Positions 7,257 through 15,320 of a DNA stretch of 17,828 nucleotides are shown piece after piece. The number at the start of each line of letters is the position of its first letter. Position 1 is the stretch's first letter. The stretch lies in NCBI GenBank assembly GCA_002387845.1, contig DGLB01000039.1:1-17828 (forward strand). The letters are read 5' to 3'. The notes below the pieces were generated by a model, which ran no database searches, had not been told where the DNA came from, and saw only the letters and a list, made by a program, of their open reading frames with translations. The DNA comes from Stenotrophomonas maltophilia. Lineage in GTDB: Bacteria; Pseudomonadota; Gammaproteobacteria; Xanthomonadales; Xanthomonadaceae. The translations under genes were made by a program, and so were the position numbers.

Positions 7257-7285
7257 ATCATATCCGAAGATGTGAAGAAAACCTA
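7257..7285 (-). promoter_or_regulatory. Possible internal promoter before the distal tRNA-Asp
   Basis: On the minus strand, TATGAT (7257-7262) is a good -10 box followed by a GC-rich GAGCGCC discriminator, as in stable-RNA promoters. The -35 region at 17 bp (TAGGTT, 7280-7285) is poor. The predicted start lies about 16 nt before the tRNA. Confidence 0.4.
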
Positions 7286-7322
7286 CCCCGAATTAACACT
7301 TTTCGAGGATTTTTTTTGAAAC

Positions 7323-7399
7323 TGGCGGAGCGGACGGGACTCGAACCCGCGACCTCCGGCGTGACAGGCCAGCATTCTAACCAGCTGAACTACCGCTCC
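7323..7399 (-). tRNA. tRNA-Asp (anticodon GTC), middle copy
   Basis: Same 77-nt sequence as the copies at 7157-7233 and 7483-7559, with CCA at 7323-7325. The spacer to the proximal copy (7400-7482) has a weak hairpin (7451-7458 with 7469-7476) followed by a T-rich stretch on the minus strand, a possible processing or attenuation site. Confidence 0.97.
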
Positions 7400-7482
7400 G
7401 CGTTTTACCTTTTCTGTTTTCTCCCGCCGCGTGATGCCGCTGGAGAAAACAAGGCCCCCGATTGCTCGAGGGCCCTGATGAG

Positions 7483-7559
7483 TGGCGGAGCGGACGGGAC
7501 TCGAACCCGCGACCTCCGGCGTGACAGGCCAGCATTCTAACCAGCTGAACTACCGCTCC
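7483..7559 (-). tRNA. tRNA-Asp (anticodon GTC), proximal copy
   Basis: Same 77-nt sequence as the other two copies, CCA at 7483-7485. It follows tRNA-Val by 31 nt with no promoter or terminator between, so it is probably processed from the same transcript. Confidence 0.97.
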
Positions 7560-7590
7560 ACACTTTCAAAAACCATCTACTGGCAGTGCC

Positions 7591-7665
7591 TGGTGGGTGC
7601 TGAGGGTTTCGAACCCCCGACCCTCTCCGTGTAAAGGAGACGCTCTACCGCTGAGCTAAGCACCC
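7591..7665 (-). tRNA. tRNA-Val (anticodon TAC)
   Basis: A 75-nt cloverleaf with acceptor GGGTGCT, anticodon loop TTTACAC (TAC) and encoded CCA (7591-7593). It starts only 11 nt after the hupB stop codon, which leaves no space for a separate promoter or terminator. Confidence 0.97.
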
Positions 7666-7676
7666 CAGCAAGCCGC

Positions 7677-7949
7677 TTAGTTTACGGCATCCTTCAGGGC
7701 TTTGCCAGCCTTGAACGACGGATTCTTCGAAGCAGCGATCTTGATGGTGTCGCCGGTCTTCGGGTTGCGGCCGGTACGGGCAGCGCGGTCGCGCACCTGG
7801 AACGTACCGAAGCCCACCAGGGTCACGGCGTCGCCGCCCTTCAGTGCCTTGGTGATGGCAGCAACGACTGCATCGACAGCGCGGTTGGCTTCGGCCTTGG
7901 TCAGGTCGGCGTTTTCAGCCACGGCGTCGATCAATTCGGTCTTGTTCAT
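7677..7949 (-). CDS. hupB: DNA-binding protein HU-beta
   Basis: The 90-residue histone-like protein is full length. It binds and bends DNA without strong sequence preference and shapes the nucleoid. The N-terminal helices (MNKTELIDAVAENADLTKAEA) form the dimer core. The signature GFGTFQVRDRAARTGRNPKTG runs from residue 46, including the DNA-intercalating proline P63 at the tip of the beta arm. A strong AAGGAG Shine-Dalgarno lies 9 nt before the ATG. The lon-hupB order is conserved in many gammaproteobacteria. The gene has its own promoter and a leader of about 120 nt, and appears to be cotranscribed with the tRNA-Val and tRNA-Asp genes that follow. Confidence 0.98.
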   Translation of the reverse strand: MNKTELIDAVAENADLTKAEANRAVDAVVAAITKALKGGDAVTLVGFGTFQVRDRAARTGRNPKTGDTIKIAASKNPSFKAGKALKDAVN

Positions 7950-7995
7950 TCTGTACAGCTCCTTTAGCGGGGATTTCCGCGTGTTAGACAGTGAA

Positions 7996-8025
7996 GCATC
8001 CGAACCCGTCGTGCTGCCCGGATGC
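7996..8025 (-). other. Hairpin in the hupB leader
   Basis: Perfect 7-bp arms GCATCCG (7996-8002) and CGGATGC (8019-8025) with a 16-nt loop, about 45 nt upstream of the hupB Shine-Dalgarno and inside the predicted 5' untranslated region. No T-run follows. A regulatory role is inference. Confidence 0.4.
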
Positions 8026-8075
8026 CCGTGATTCGTTCGCCCTAGTCAGCAATGTGCTTACTTGCGAGTGGTGCT

Positions 8076-8104
8076 TTTATACCAGCGCCCCCTACCCCAC
8101 GCAA
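8076..8104 (-). promoter_or_regulatory. Sigma-70 type hupB promoter
   Basis: On the minus strand, TTGCGT (8099-8104) and TATAAA (8076-8081) are separated by exactly 17 bp, in the lon-hupB gap. The start is expected near 8068. Confidence 0.72.
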
Positions 8105-8153
8105 GCTGAAAAGCCAATAACGACGCGGGTTTCAGAGGGTTCAGCAACGCGCG

Positions 8154-10607
8154 TCAGTGCTTGACGCGCGCGTTGGAAGCTGTCTTGCCGCGGCTGCGGA
8201 CCGCGACCGGCGGCTTCGCCTTCTTGGCCTTTTTCGGGGTCAGCGGCGTCTCCAGGGCGATGTCCAGCACCTCTTCGATCCACTTCACCGGCACGATCTC
8301 GAGGTCGCGGGTGACGTTGGCCGGGATGTCAGCCAGGTCCTTGCGGTTCTCCTCGGGGATGATGACGGTGCGGATGCCACCGCGCAGCGCGGCCAGCAGC
8401 TTCTCCTTGAGCCCACCGATGGCGGTGACACGACCGCGCAGGGTGATCTCACCGGTCATGGCGACATCGGCCCGGATCGGCACCTTGGTCAGCATCGACA
8501 CCAGCGAGGTGACCATGGCGATGCCGGCACTGGGGCCATCCTTGGGCGTGGCACCATCGGGCACGTGCACGTGCACGTCGTGCTTCTGCAGGAACTCGGG
8601 GTCGATGCCGAAGCCGACCGCGCGCGAACGCACCACCGACAGCGCGGCCGAGGCCGATTCCTTCATCACGTTGCCAAGCTGGCCGGTCAGGATCAGCGCG
8701 CCCTTGCCCGGCACCAGGGTCGATTCGATCTGCAGCAGGTCGCCGCCGACTTCGGTCCAGGCCAGGCCGGTGACTAGGCCGATTTCGTTCTGCTCTTCGG
8801 CACGACCGAAGTCGAAGCGACGCACGCCCAGGTACTTGTCCAGGTTCTTGCCGTTCACCGTGACCAGCGCCTTGCCCTTGCGCGCGCCCTTCTTGGCCTT
8901 GGTGGCCGGCTGCGGGCCGGCCAGCGCGATCTCCTTGACCACCTTGCGGCAGATCTTGGCGATTTCACGCTCGAGGTTGCGCACGCCCGATTCGCGGGTG
9001 TAGTAACGCACCACGTCCTGGATGGCGTCGCCGGCGATCTCCAGTTCCTCCGGCTTCAGGCCGTTGGCCTTGAGCTGCTTGGGCACCAGGTAACGCATGG
9101 CGATGTTGAGCTTTTCATCCTCGGTGTAACCCGGGATGCGGATCACTTCCATGCGGTCCAGCAGCGGGCCGGGGATGTTGAGCGAGTTGGAGGTCGCCAC
9201 GAACATCACTTCGGACAGGTCCAGGTCCACTTCCAGGTAGTGGTCGTTGAACGCGTTGTTCTGTTCCGGGTCGAGCACTTCCAGCAGCGCCGAGGACGGG
9301 TCGCCACGGAAGTCCATCGACATCTTGTCGATTTCATCGAGCACGAACAGCGCGTTCTTGCTGCCGACCTTGTTGAGGTTCTGCACGATGCGGCCCGGCA
9401 TCGAGCCGACGTAGGTGCGACGGTGGCCGCGGATTTCGGCTTCATCGCGCACGCCGCCCAGCGACATGCGCACGAACTTGCGGTTGGTGGCCTTGGCGAT
9501 GGACTGACCCAGCGAGGTCTTGCCCACGCCCGGCGGACCGACCAGGCACAGGATCGGGCCCTTCATCTGCTTCACCCGCGACTGCACCGCGAGATACTCC
9601 AGAATGCGGTCCTTGACCTTGTCCAGGCCGAAGTGGTCGGCATCCAGGGTGTCCTGGGCGACCTTCAGGTCCTTGCGGACCTTGGTGCGCTTCTTCCACG
9701 GCACGCCCAGCAGCCAGTCCAGGTAGTTGCGCACGACGGCGGCTTCAGCCGACATCGGCGACATCTGCTTGAGCTTGGTCAGCTCGGCCTTGGCCTTGGT
9801 TTCGACCGGCTTGGGCATGCCGGCCTCGGCGATCTTGCGGGCCAGTTCGTCCATCTCACCGGGCGCGTCGTCGAGGTCGCCCAGTTCCTTCTGGATGGCC
9901 TTCATCTGCTCGTTGAGGTAGTACTCGCGCTGGCTCTTTTCCATCTGCGACTTGACGCGGCCACGGATGCGCTTTTCCATCTGCTGCACGTCGATTTCGC
10001 CGTCGACCAGACCGACCAGCATTTCCAGCCGCTCGCTGGTCTGCAGCGTTTCCAGCAGGCGCTGCTTGTCGGCCAGGCGCACGCTGATGTGCGCGGCAAT
10101 GGTGTCGGCCAGGCGCGCCGGCTCATCGATGCCGGAAAGGGTCTGCAGCAGCTCGGGCGGCAGCTTGCGATTGGTCTTGACGTACTGCTCGAACAGCGAC
10201 ATCAGCGAACGCGCGATCGCCTCGACCTCGCGCGGCTCACGCGCGTCGTCCGATTCGATTTCCTGGCCGACGCCGTGCAGCGCGCCATCGCGCTCGGTCA
10301 CCTGGGTGACATTGACGCGCGCCAGGCCTTCGACCAGCACCTTGATGGTGCCGTCGGGCAGCTTCAGCAGCTGCAGCACCTGGGCCAGGGTGCCGACCTG
10401 GTAGAGATCTGCCGCGGCCGGGTCGTCGGTTTCAGCCGACTTCTGCGCCAGCAGCAGGATGCGCTTGTCGGCCACCATGGCCTGCTCCAGGGCATGCATG
10501 GACTTGTCGCGACCGACGAACAGCGGAATGACCATGTGCGGGAACACCACCACGTCACGCAGCGGCAGAACCGGCAGGTCGAGAGTCTCACTTGGGGAAC
10601 GGGCCAT
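8154..10607 (-). CDS. lon: ATP-dependent protease La (Lon)
   Basis: This 817-residue enzyme is a cytoplasmic ATP-dependent serine protease that removes misfolded and short-lived regulatory proteins. The N-terminal substrate-recognition domain (about residues 10-205, LPVLPLRDVVVFP) is followed by a coiled-coil region (about 205-260). The AAA+ module has Walker A GPPGVGKT (357-364) and Walker B FVLDEID (D424, E425). The protease domain has the catalytic dyad S693 (KDGPSAG) and K736 (GGLKEKLLAA). E. coli Lon is 784 residues; the excess lies in a basic insertion near 565-580 (ATKAKKGARKGK) and a Lys/Arg-rich C-terminal tail from about 791. An in-frame start 45 nt upstream was rejected because MARSPSETLDLPVLPLRD is a normal family start and GGAG precedes it by 5 nt. 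Confidence 0.97.
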   Translation of the reverse strand: MARSPSETLDLPVLPLRDVVVFPHMVIPLFVGRDKSMHALEQAMVADKRILLLAQKSAETDDPAAADLYQVGTLAQVLQLLKLPDGTIKVLVEGLARVNVTQVTERDGALHGVGQEIESDDAREPREVEAIARSLMSLFEQYVKTNRKLPPELLQTLSGIDEPARLADTIAAHISVRLADKQRLLETLQTSERLEMLVGLVDGEIDVQQMEKRIRGRVKSQMEKSQREYYLNEQMKAIQKELGDLDDAPGEMDELARKIAEAGMPKPVETKAKAELTKLKQMSPMSAEAAVVRNYLDWLLGVPWKKRTKVRKDLKVAQDTLDADHFGLDKVKDRILEYLAVQSRVKQMKGPILCLVGPPGVGKTSLGQSIAKATNRKFVRMSLGGVRDEAEIRGHRRTYVGSMPGRIVQNLNKVGSKNALFVLDEIDKMSMDFRGDPSSALLEVLDPEQNNAFNDHYLEVDLDLSEVMFVATSNSLNIPGPLLDRMEVIRIPGYTEDEKLNIAMRYLVPKQLKANGLKPEELEIAGDAIQDVVRYYTRESGVRNLEREIAKICRKVVKEIALAGPQPATKAKKGARKGKALVTVNGKNLDKYLGVRRFDFGRAEEQNEIGLVTGLAWTEVGGDLLQIESTLVPGKGALILTGQLGNVMKESASAALSVVRSRAVGFGIDPEFLQKHDVHVHVPDGATPKDGPSAGIAMVTSLVSMLTKVPIRADVAMTGEITLRGRVTAIGGLKEKLLAALRGGIRTVIIPEENRKDLADIPANVTRDLEIVPVKWIEEVLDIALETPLTPKKAKKAKPPVAVRSRGKTASNARVKH

Positions 10608-10660
10608 AGGGGCTCCAATGGAACAGTGGGGATGGCCTCCGGGCAGCCTCACCCGGATAC

Positions 10661-10695
10661 AAAAAAGCCGATGGCCCCGTTATGGGGCCATCGGC
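10661..10695 (-). terminator. Rho-independent terminator of clpX
   Basis: A perfect 12-bp stem GCCGATGGCCCC / GGGGCCATCGGC (10667-10678 with 10684-10695) with a 5-nt loop, followed on the minus strand by six T (10661-10666). It lies 53 bp after the clpX stop codon and overlaps the candidate lon promoter. Confidence 0.94.
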
Positions 10696-10708
10696 ATCAG
10701 GATGCAAG
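10680..10708 (-). promoter_or_regulatory. Candidate sigma-32 (heat-shock) promoter of lon
   Basis: On the minus strand, CTTGCAT (10702-10708) and CCCCATAA (10680-10687) are 14 bp apart. The E. coli sigma-32 consensus is CTTGAAA, 13-15 bp, CCCCATnT. The -10 element lies in the loop and upstream arm of the clpX terminator, with the predicted start near 10673, inside the hairpin. A lon transcript starting there would lack the upstream arm and so escape termination. lon is a known heat-shock gene in E. coli. Confidence 0.55.
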
Positions 10709-10748
10709 CTGCTCTGAAAAAAATCATTCAATTCAAACGGTTGAATGA

Positions 10749-12038
<1,290 letters not shown>

Positions 12039-12085
12039 GCTTCGCTTACCCAGTTACCCCACCCGCTGAACGGGGGTTCGATTCG

Positions 12086-12094
12086 AGAATAGCA
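12086..12094 (-). promoter_or_regulatory. Possible extended -10 promoter of clpX
   Basis: On the minus strand TGCTATTCT gives an extended -10 (TGn plus TATTCT) in the clpP-clpX gap, with a start near 12079 and a leader of about 41 nt. The -35 region is poor. Confidence 0.4.
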
Positions 12095-12135
12095 CAGGGC
12101 CGGGTGGACACCAGTCCAGCCCGACCCCGCGGAAA

Positions 12136-12155
12136 CAGGCCGGTTGCCCGGCCTG
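12136..12155 (-). terminator. Weak hairpin after clpP
   Basis: Stem CAGGCCGG / CCGGCCTG (8 bp, 4-nt loop) starts 9 nt after the clpP stop on the minus strand and is followed by only three T. It is probably an attenuator or partial terminator between clpP and clpX. Confidence 0.45.
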
Positions 12156-12164
12156 ATACTGCCG

Positions 12165-12791
12165 TTACGCCGGGGTGATCGACTCTTCCGGGCGGCGTTC
12201 CAGCACCTGGTCCACCAGGCCATAGGCCATGGCGTCGGCCGCGCTCTTGAAGTTGTCACGCTCGGTGTCGCGGGCAATGGTTTCCAGCGACTGGCCGGTG
12301 TGCTTGGCCAGCACTTCGTTCAGACGCGACCGCAGGGTCAGGATTTCACGGGCATGGATGTCGATGTCCGTGGCCTGGCCCTGGAAGCCGCCCAGCGGCT
12401 GGTGGATCATCACGCGCGAGTTCGGCAGCGCATAGCGCTTGCCAGCCGCACCGGATGCCAGCAGCAGTGCGCCCATCGAGGCGGCCTGGCCGACGCAGAT
12501 GGTGCTCACGTCCGGCTTGATGTACTGCATGGTGTCGTAAATGGCCATGCCTGCGGTGACCACACCACCCGGCGAGTTGATGTAGATGCTGATGTCCTTT
12601 TCCGGGTTGTCCGCTTCCAGGAACAGCAGCTGCGCCACCACCAGGTTGGCCATGTGGTCGTCGATGGGGCCGACCAGGAAGATCAGACGCTCCTTCAACA
12701 GGCGCGAATAGATGTCATAGGCGCGCTCGCCGCGGCTGGTCTGTTCGACCACCATCGGCACCATGTTCAGGGCTTTGGTTACGTTGTCCAT
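12165..12791 (-). CDS. clpP: ClpP, proteolytic subunit of Clp proteases
   Basis: The 208-residue serine peptidase forms the two-ring chamber that degrades proteins delivered by ClpX or ClpA. The catalytic triad is complete: S105 (GQAASMGALLLA), H130 (RVMIHQPLGG) and D179 (ERDNF). The N-terminal VPMVVEQTSRGERAYDIYSRLL is the region that lines the axial pore in the family; the first residues are presumably removed as a propeptide. A GTG 39 nt upstream keeps the frame open, but the ATG at 12791 has AGGTG 8 nt before it and matches the family start. The gene follows tig by 68 bp and precedes clpX, the standard order. Confidence 0.98.
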   Translation of the reverse strand: MDNVTKALNMVPMVVEQTSRGERAYDIYSRLLKERLIFLVGPIDDHMANLVVAQLLFLEADNPEKDISIYINSPGGVVTAGMAIYDTMQYIKPDVSTICVGQAASMGALLLASGAAGKRYALPNSRVMIHQPLGGFQGQATDIDIHAREILTLRSRLNEVLAKHTGQSLETIARDTERDNFKSAADAMAYGLVDQVLERRPEESITPA

Positions 12792-12822
12792 TACTGGGGC
12801 ACCTATTAGTAGGGGAATAACA

Positions 12823-12842
12823 CCCCGCACCGGAGCGCGGGG
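12823..12842 (-). terminator. Weak hairpin between tig and clpP
   Basis: On the minus strand an 8-bp stem with one wobble, CCCCGCGC / GTGCGGGG, and a TCCG loop is followed by TGTTATT. The T-run is poor, so it is more likely an attenuator than a full stop between tig and clpP. Confidence 0.4.
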
Positions 12843-12859
12843 CCGGTGACGCCTGCCGC

Positions 12860-14155
12860 TTACTGGCGGATGGCGTCCTGGAACGACAACGCCTGCTCGG
12901 TGTGCTGGGCGCGCTCGGCGATCCAGTCGATCACCTGCTCTTCCATCACACGGTTCTGCAGACCACTCATCAGCTGGGGGTCGTTGCGGTACATCTCAAT
13001 GACCTGCTCCGGCTCTTCGTAGGTCGAGGCGATCAGGCGCATGGTTTCGTTCAGGCGCTTGGGGTCCAGGCGCAGGTCGTTCTTGCGGGCCACTTCGCCG
13101 ACCAGCAGGCCAACCAGCACGCGCTTGGCAGCCGCGTCCTTGAAGCCCTCATGGGCGTCAGCCGGGACATCGCCCGGGTTGCGGCCGCTGCGACGGATCT
13201 GCTCGACCTGCTGCGCCAGCATGGCGCGGGCTTCGTTCTCGACCAGGCGCGGCGGCATTTCCACCGAGGCATAGGCGGCGATCAGCTGCTCGCCGACTTC
13301 ACGGCGCAGGCGGTTCATCAGCGCGCCCTTCAGCTCGCGCTCCAGGTTGGCGCGGATGTCCTTGCGGAACTGCTCCAGGTCACCGCCCTTCACGCCGAAG
13401 CTCTTGATGAAGTCGGTGTCGACTTCCGGCAGCACCGGCTCGGACACATCAACCGCCTTCACGGTGACCTGGACCTGCTTGCCGGCCAGGGCCGGGACGC
13501 GCCAGTCGGCCGGGAACTCAACGTCCAGGGTCTTTTCTTCACCCTTGGCCAGGCCGACCAGACCCTTTTCGATCTGGTCGAACATCATGCCCTGGCCGAT
13601 GACCACGCTGCCCTTTTCGGTGCCTTCCGCCGGCAGGCGCTCATCGCCGGCCTGCGAGAAGGTTTCCAGCGCGACCAGGTCGCCGTCCTGGGCACCACGG
13701 GCGACCGGGCTCCAGCTGCGGCGCTGTTCGCGCAGGTTGGTGATCATCTGGTCGATGTCGGCATCCGTGATCTCGGCGGTGTGGCGCACGACGGTGAGCT
13801 TGCTCACGTCGACGTCGCCGAAGTCCGGGATCAGCTCGACGGTGGCCACGAACGAGAACTCGCCCTCGTCGCCCTTGTCGATGCGCGGGGCACCGGCGAT
13901 GCGCAGGTCGTGCTCGCGCACGGCGGCGTCGAAGGTTTCACGCAGCAGGCCGTCCAGCGCTTCGTTGCGCACCTGCGCGCCGAAACGCTGCTCGATCACC
14001 TTGGCCGGCACTTTGCCCGGGCGGAAGCCCTTGATGCGCGCGGTACGGGCGATTTCGCCCAGGCGGCCGCTGATGTGCGTCTGCAGGCGGTCTTCCGGCA
14101 GCGAGAAGGACAGGCGGCGTTCCAGGTTGCCGGTGGATTCGATCGAAGCTTGCAT
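12860..14155 (-). CDS. tig: Trigger factor (ribosome-associated chaperone and prolyl isomerase)
   Basis: The 431-residue chaperone (E. coli 432) sits at the ribosomal exit tunnel and shields nascent chains. The N-terminal ribosome-docking domain carries the signature GFRPGKVP (residues 43-50). The FKBP-type isomerase domain spans about 155-245 (GDLVALETF, VVIGQGMMFDQIEKGLVGLAKGEEK). The C-terminal helical chaperone domain fills the rest. The frame stays open 132 nt upstream, but MQASIESTGNLERRLSFSLP is the family start and AGGAG lies 5 nt before the ATG at 14155, which settles the start. The 234 bp between tig and tRNA-Leu hold no other gene. They contain only a weak 6-bp GC hairpin (14369-14385) and no good terminator, so read-through from the tRNA into tig is possible. 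Confidence 0.97.
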   Translation of the reverse strand: MQASIESTGNLERRLSFSLPEDRLQTHISGRLGEIARTARIKGFRPGKVPAKVIEQRFGAQVRNEALDGLLRETFDAAVREHDLRIAGAPRIDKGDEGEFSFVATVELIPDFGDVDVSKLTVVRHTAEITDADIDQMITNLREQRRSWSPVARGAQDGDLVALETFSQAGDERLPAEGTEKGSVVIGQGMMFDQIEKGLVGLAKGEEKTLDVEFPADWRVPALAGKQVQVTVKAVDVSEPVLPEVDTDFIKSFGVKGGDLEQFRKDIRANLERELKGALMNRLRREVGEQLIAAYASVEMPPRLVENEARAMLAQQVEQIRRSGRNPGDVPADAHEGFKDAAAKRVLVGLLVGEVARKNDLRLDPKRLNETMRLIASTYEEPEQVIEMYRNDPQLMSGLQNRVMEEQVIDWIAERAQHTEQALSFQDAIRQ

Positions 14156-14388
14156 GTTGACTCCTGCCACCGGTGGCGCGGCCCCCGGTACTGATGTGAA
14201 TGAAACGGGTTTTGGAGACGGGGCCGTGGACGCACAATCCCGCCGCAGCCCTGTAGTTTGGCCGATAACGGGCAGCGCCGCCAGCACAGGGCCGGAAGCG
14301 TCAATCCGGCCCCCCGTTCAGGGTTGGCCAGACGCCCCCCCCGTCAAGCGGGACGTACCCTCGAACAGCCCGGCCCCCAGCCGGGTCT

Positions 14389-14474
<86 letters not shown>

Positions 14475-14484
14475 GCAGGGCGGC

Positions 14485-14490
14485 ATTATA
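14485..14490 (-). promoter_or_regulatory. -10 box of the tRNA-Leu promoter
   Basis: A perfect TATAAT on the minus strand, followed by a GC-rich discriminator (GCCGCC), lies 10 nt before the tRNA 5' end. The -35 region is not recognisable at 16-18 bp. Confidence 0.55.
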
Positions 14491-14511
14491 GGGGATGCAG
14501 GCGGCTCGTTC

Positions 14512-14538
14512 GCGGGACGTCCCCACCCGACGTCCCGC
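14512..14538. repeat. Perfect inverted repeat next to a GTAG element
   Basis: Arms GCGGGACGTC (14512-14521) and GACGTCCCGC (14529-14538) with a 7-nt loop. It lies two bases upstream of the GTAG of the following element, so the two hairpins form a composite unit. Confidence 0.75.
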
Positions 14539-14540
14539 TG

Positions 14541-14595
14541 GTAGCGTCGGTCGCAAGACGACGACCGATATCCGCTCCCCATTCTTTGACGCATG
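14541..14595 (+). repeat. GTAG (SMAG-like) element, left inverted copy (55 bp)
   Basis: It begins GTAG, has a 7-bp stem TCGGTCG / CGACCGA (14547-14553 with 14562-14568) and ends in CTTTGACGCATG. By eye it matches the minus-strand element at 15626-15680 at 45 of 55 positions with no gaps. The pair encloses the barstar cassette in inverted orientation. Confidence 0.72.
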
Positions 14596-14670
14596 GACCG
14601 CGAAACGGAGCGCACCAGTCCGCCAGCCGTCACGCCCACCATACGCTCGCCCCCAAAATTGCATCCAACC

Positions 14671-14952
14671 TTACTCAAATCGAATCGTCACCGATGGCGC
14701 GCACTCGACAGCAATCTGTCGCAAGTGACGCATGAACCACCCACCCTCAATGTTCTCGAGCGATGACGATCCGCGAAGACGGATGACGCATTCGCCAGGC
14801 CATCCGGGGCCACCGCCGACCAGCGCATCTTCAAACGCATCCATGTTCCTCCCAAACGCCGAAGCACCCTCAGGGGTGGCTACCTGGAGATATGCCCGCC
14901 AGAAATCCCGTTTGTCAGAGATGGTGCTGCAGTCGATGGAAAAGACGGCCAT
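14671..14952 (-). CDS. Barstar-family protein (RNase-inhibitor/immunity-like)
   Basis: The 93-residue protein resembles barstar, the inhibitor that blocks the secreted RNase barnase. The core SAFGRNMDAFEDAL (about residues 31-44) matches the barstar helix-2 pattern YGxNLDALxDCL; D38 and D42 fall where barstar has its barnase-contacting D35 and D39. The length and the following beta strand (ECVIRLRGS) also fit. It begins 6 bp after the upstream gene's stop codon, so the two are one unit. No Shine-Dalgarno is obvious. No barnase-like or other toxin gene is present in the window, so this looks like an orphan immunity or inhibitor gene. The base composition is less GC-rich than the flanking core genes, which suggests transfer. 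The target RNase is unknown. Confidence 0.72.
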   Translation of the reverse strand: MAVFSIDCSTISDKRDFWRAYLQVATPEGASAFGRNMDAFEDALVGGGPGWPGECVIRLRGSSSLENIEGGWFMRHLRQIAVECAPSVTIRFE

Positions 14953-14958
14953 TTCATG

Positions 14959-15279
14959 TCATCCGGCGCAGTAGCGAGCGGAATCTGGCAGCTCGCCGGC
15001 TTTCCAGTACGTGAAGATCTTGTAGCTGGCGCGAAGATAAGCCCGCTTTGCCTCATCACCCGGCATGGGCTCAGTGAGCGTTGCGGCACCGTTCTCCCTG
15101 TCGATGCAGAACCTGCCGATGACATCTCCAACTCCCTCCAATCGCTTGCCATCAGCACGCCGCCTGTAGACGGTGCAAATGAACATATAGGTACAGAAGG
15201 AGTCCGTTTCCACTTCTTTCCGGATACCGACGGTCATCGTATCCAGGTAACTCTCTTCACCCCGAGATGCTGCTTCCAT
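14959..15279 (-). CDS. Hypothetical protein, 106 residues, cotranscribed with barstar-like gene
   Basis: The family is not recognised. The start was set at 15279 because a strong GGAGG lies 7 nt before that ATG; the frame stays open to 15330 but would then overlap the end of the preceding broken gene. There is no signal peptide or membrane helix. The middle has a strand-like segment (FCTYMFICTVYRR, about residues 28-40). The C-terminal half reads GDVIGRFCIDRENGAATLTEPMPGDEAKRAYLRASYKI, with a GELPD near the end, which looks like a small alpha/beta protein. It sits between a DUF1877-like fragment and a barstar-like gene, in the same direction, so an accessory or immunity-type role is possible but unproven. 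Base composition is less GC-rich than the core genes. Confidence 0.65.
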   Translation of the reverse strand: MEAASRGEESYLDTMTVGIRKEVETDSFCTYMFICTVYRRRADGKRLEGVGDVIGRFCIDRENGAATLTEPMPGDEAKRAYLRASYKIFTYWKAGELPDSARYCAG

Positions 15280-15320
15280 CCTGATCCCTCCCTGCATTCG
15301 GACAGTGAACGAACACGCCC

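Noticed and set aside
7316..7540. A plus-strand frame reading AERTGLEPATSGVTG twice
   Set aside because: It is the antisense translation of the tRNA-Asp genes, a well-known source of false protein annotations. The same applies to short frames across the tRNA-Lys, His, Arg and Pro genes.
7157..7559. Regularly spaced identical repeats that could suggest a CRISPR array
   Set aside because: The repeats are 77 nt and fold as tRNA-Asp, and there are only three.
12792..12830. A longer ClpP start at a GTG (13 more residues)
   Set aside because: The ATG at 12791 has a Shine-Dalgarno-like AGGTG and matches the family N-terminus; the extension overlaps the hairpin after tig.
14195..14260. A CCCCGTCT box upstream of tig that resembles a sigma-32 -10 element
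   Set aside because: No CTTGAA-like -35 element is found 11-16 bp upstream.
14156..14287. A 44-residue N-terminal extension of trigger factor
   Set aside because: The strong AGGAG before 14155 and the conserved MQAS-type start make the extension unlikely; its sequence is a typical GC-rich shadow.
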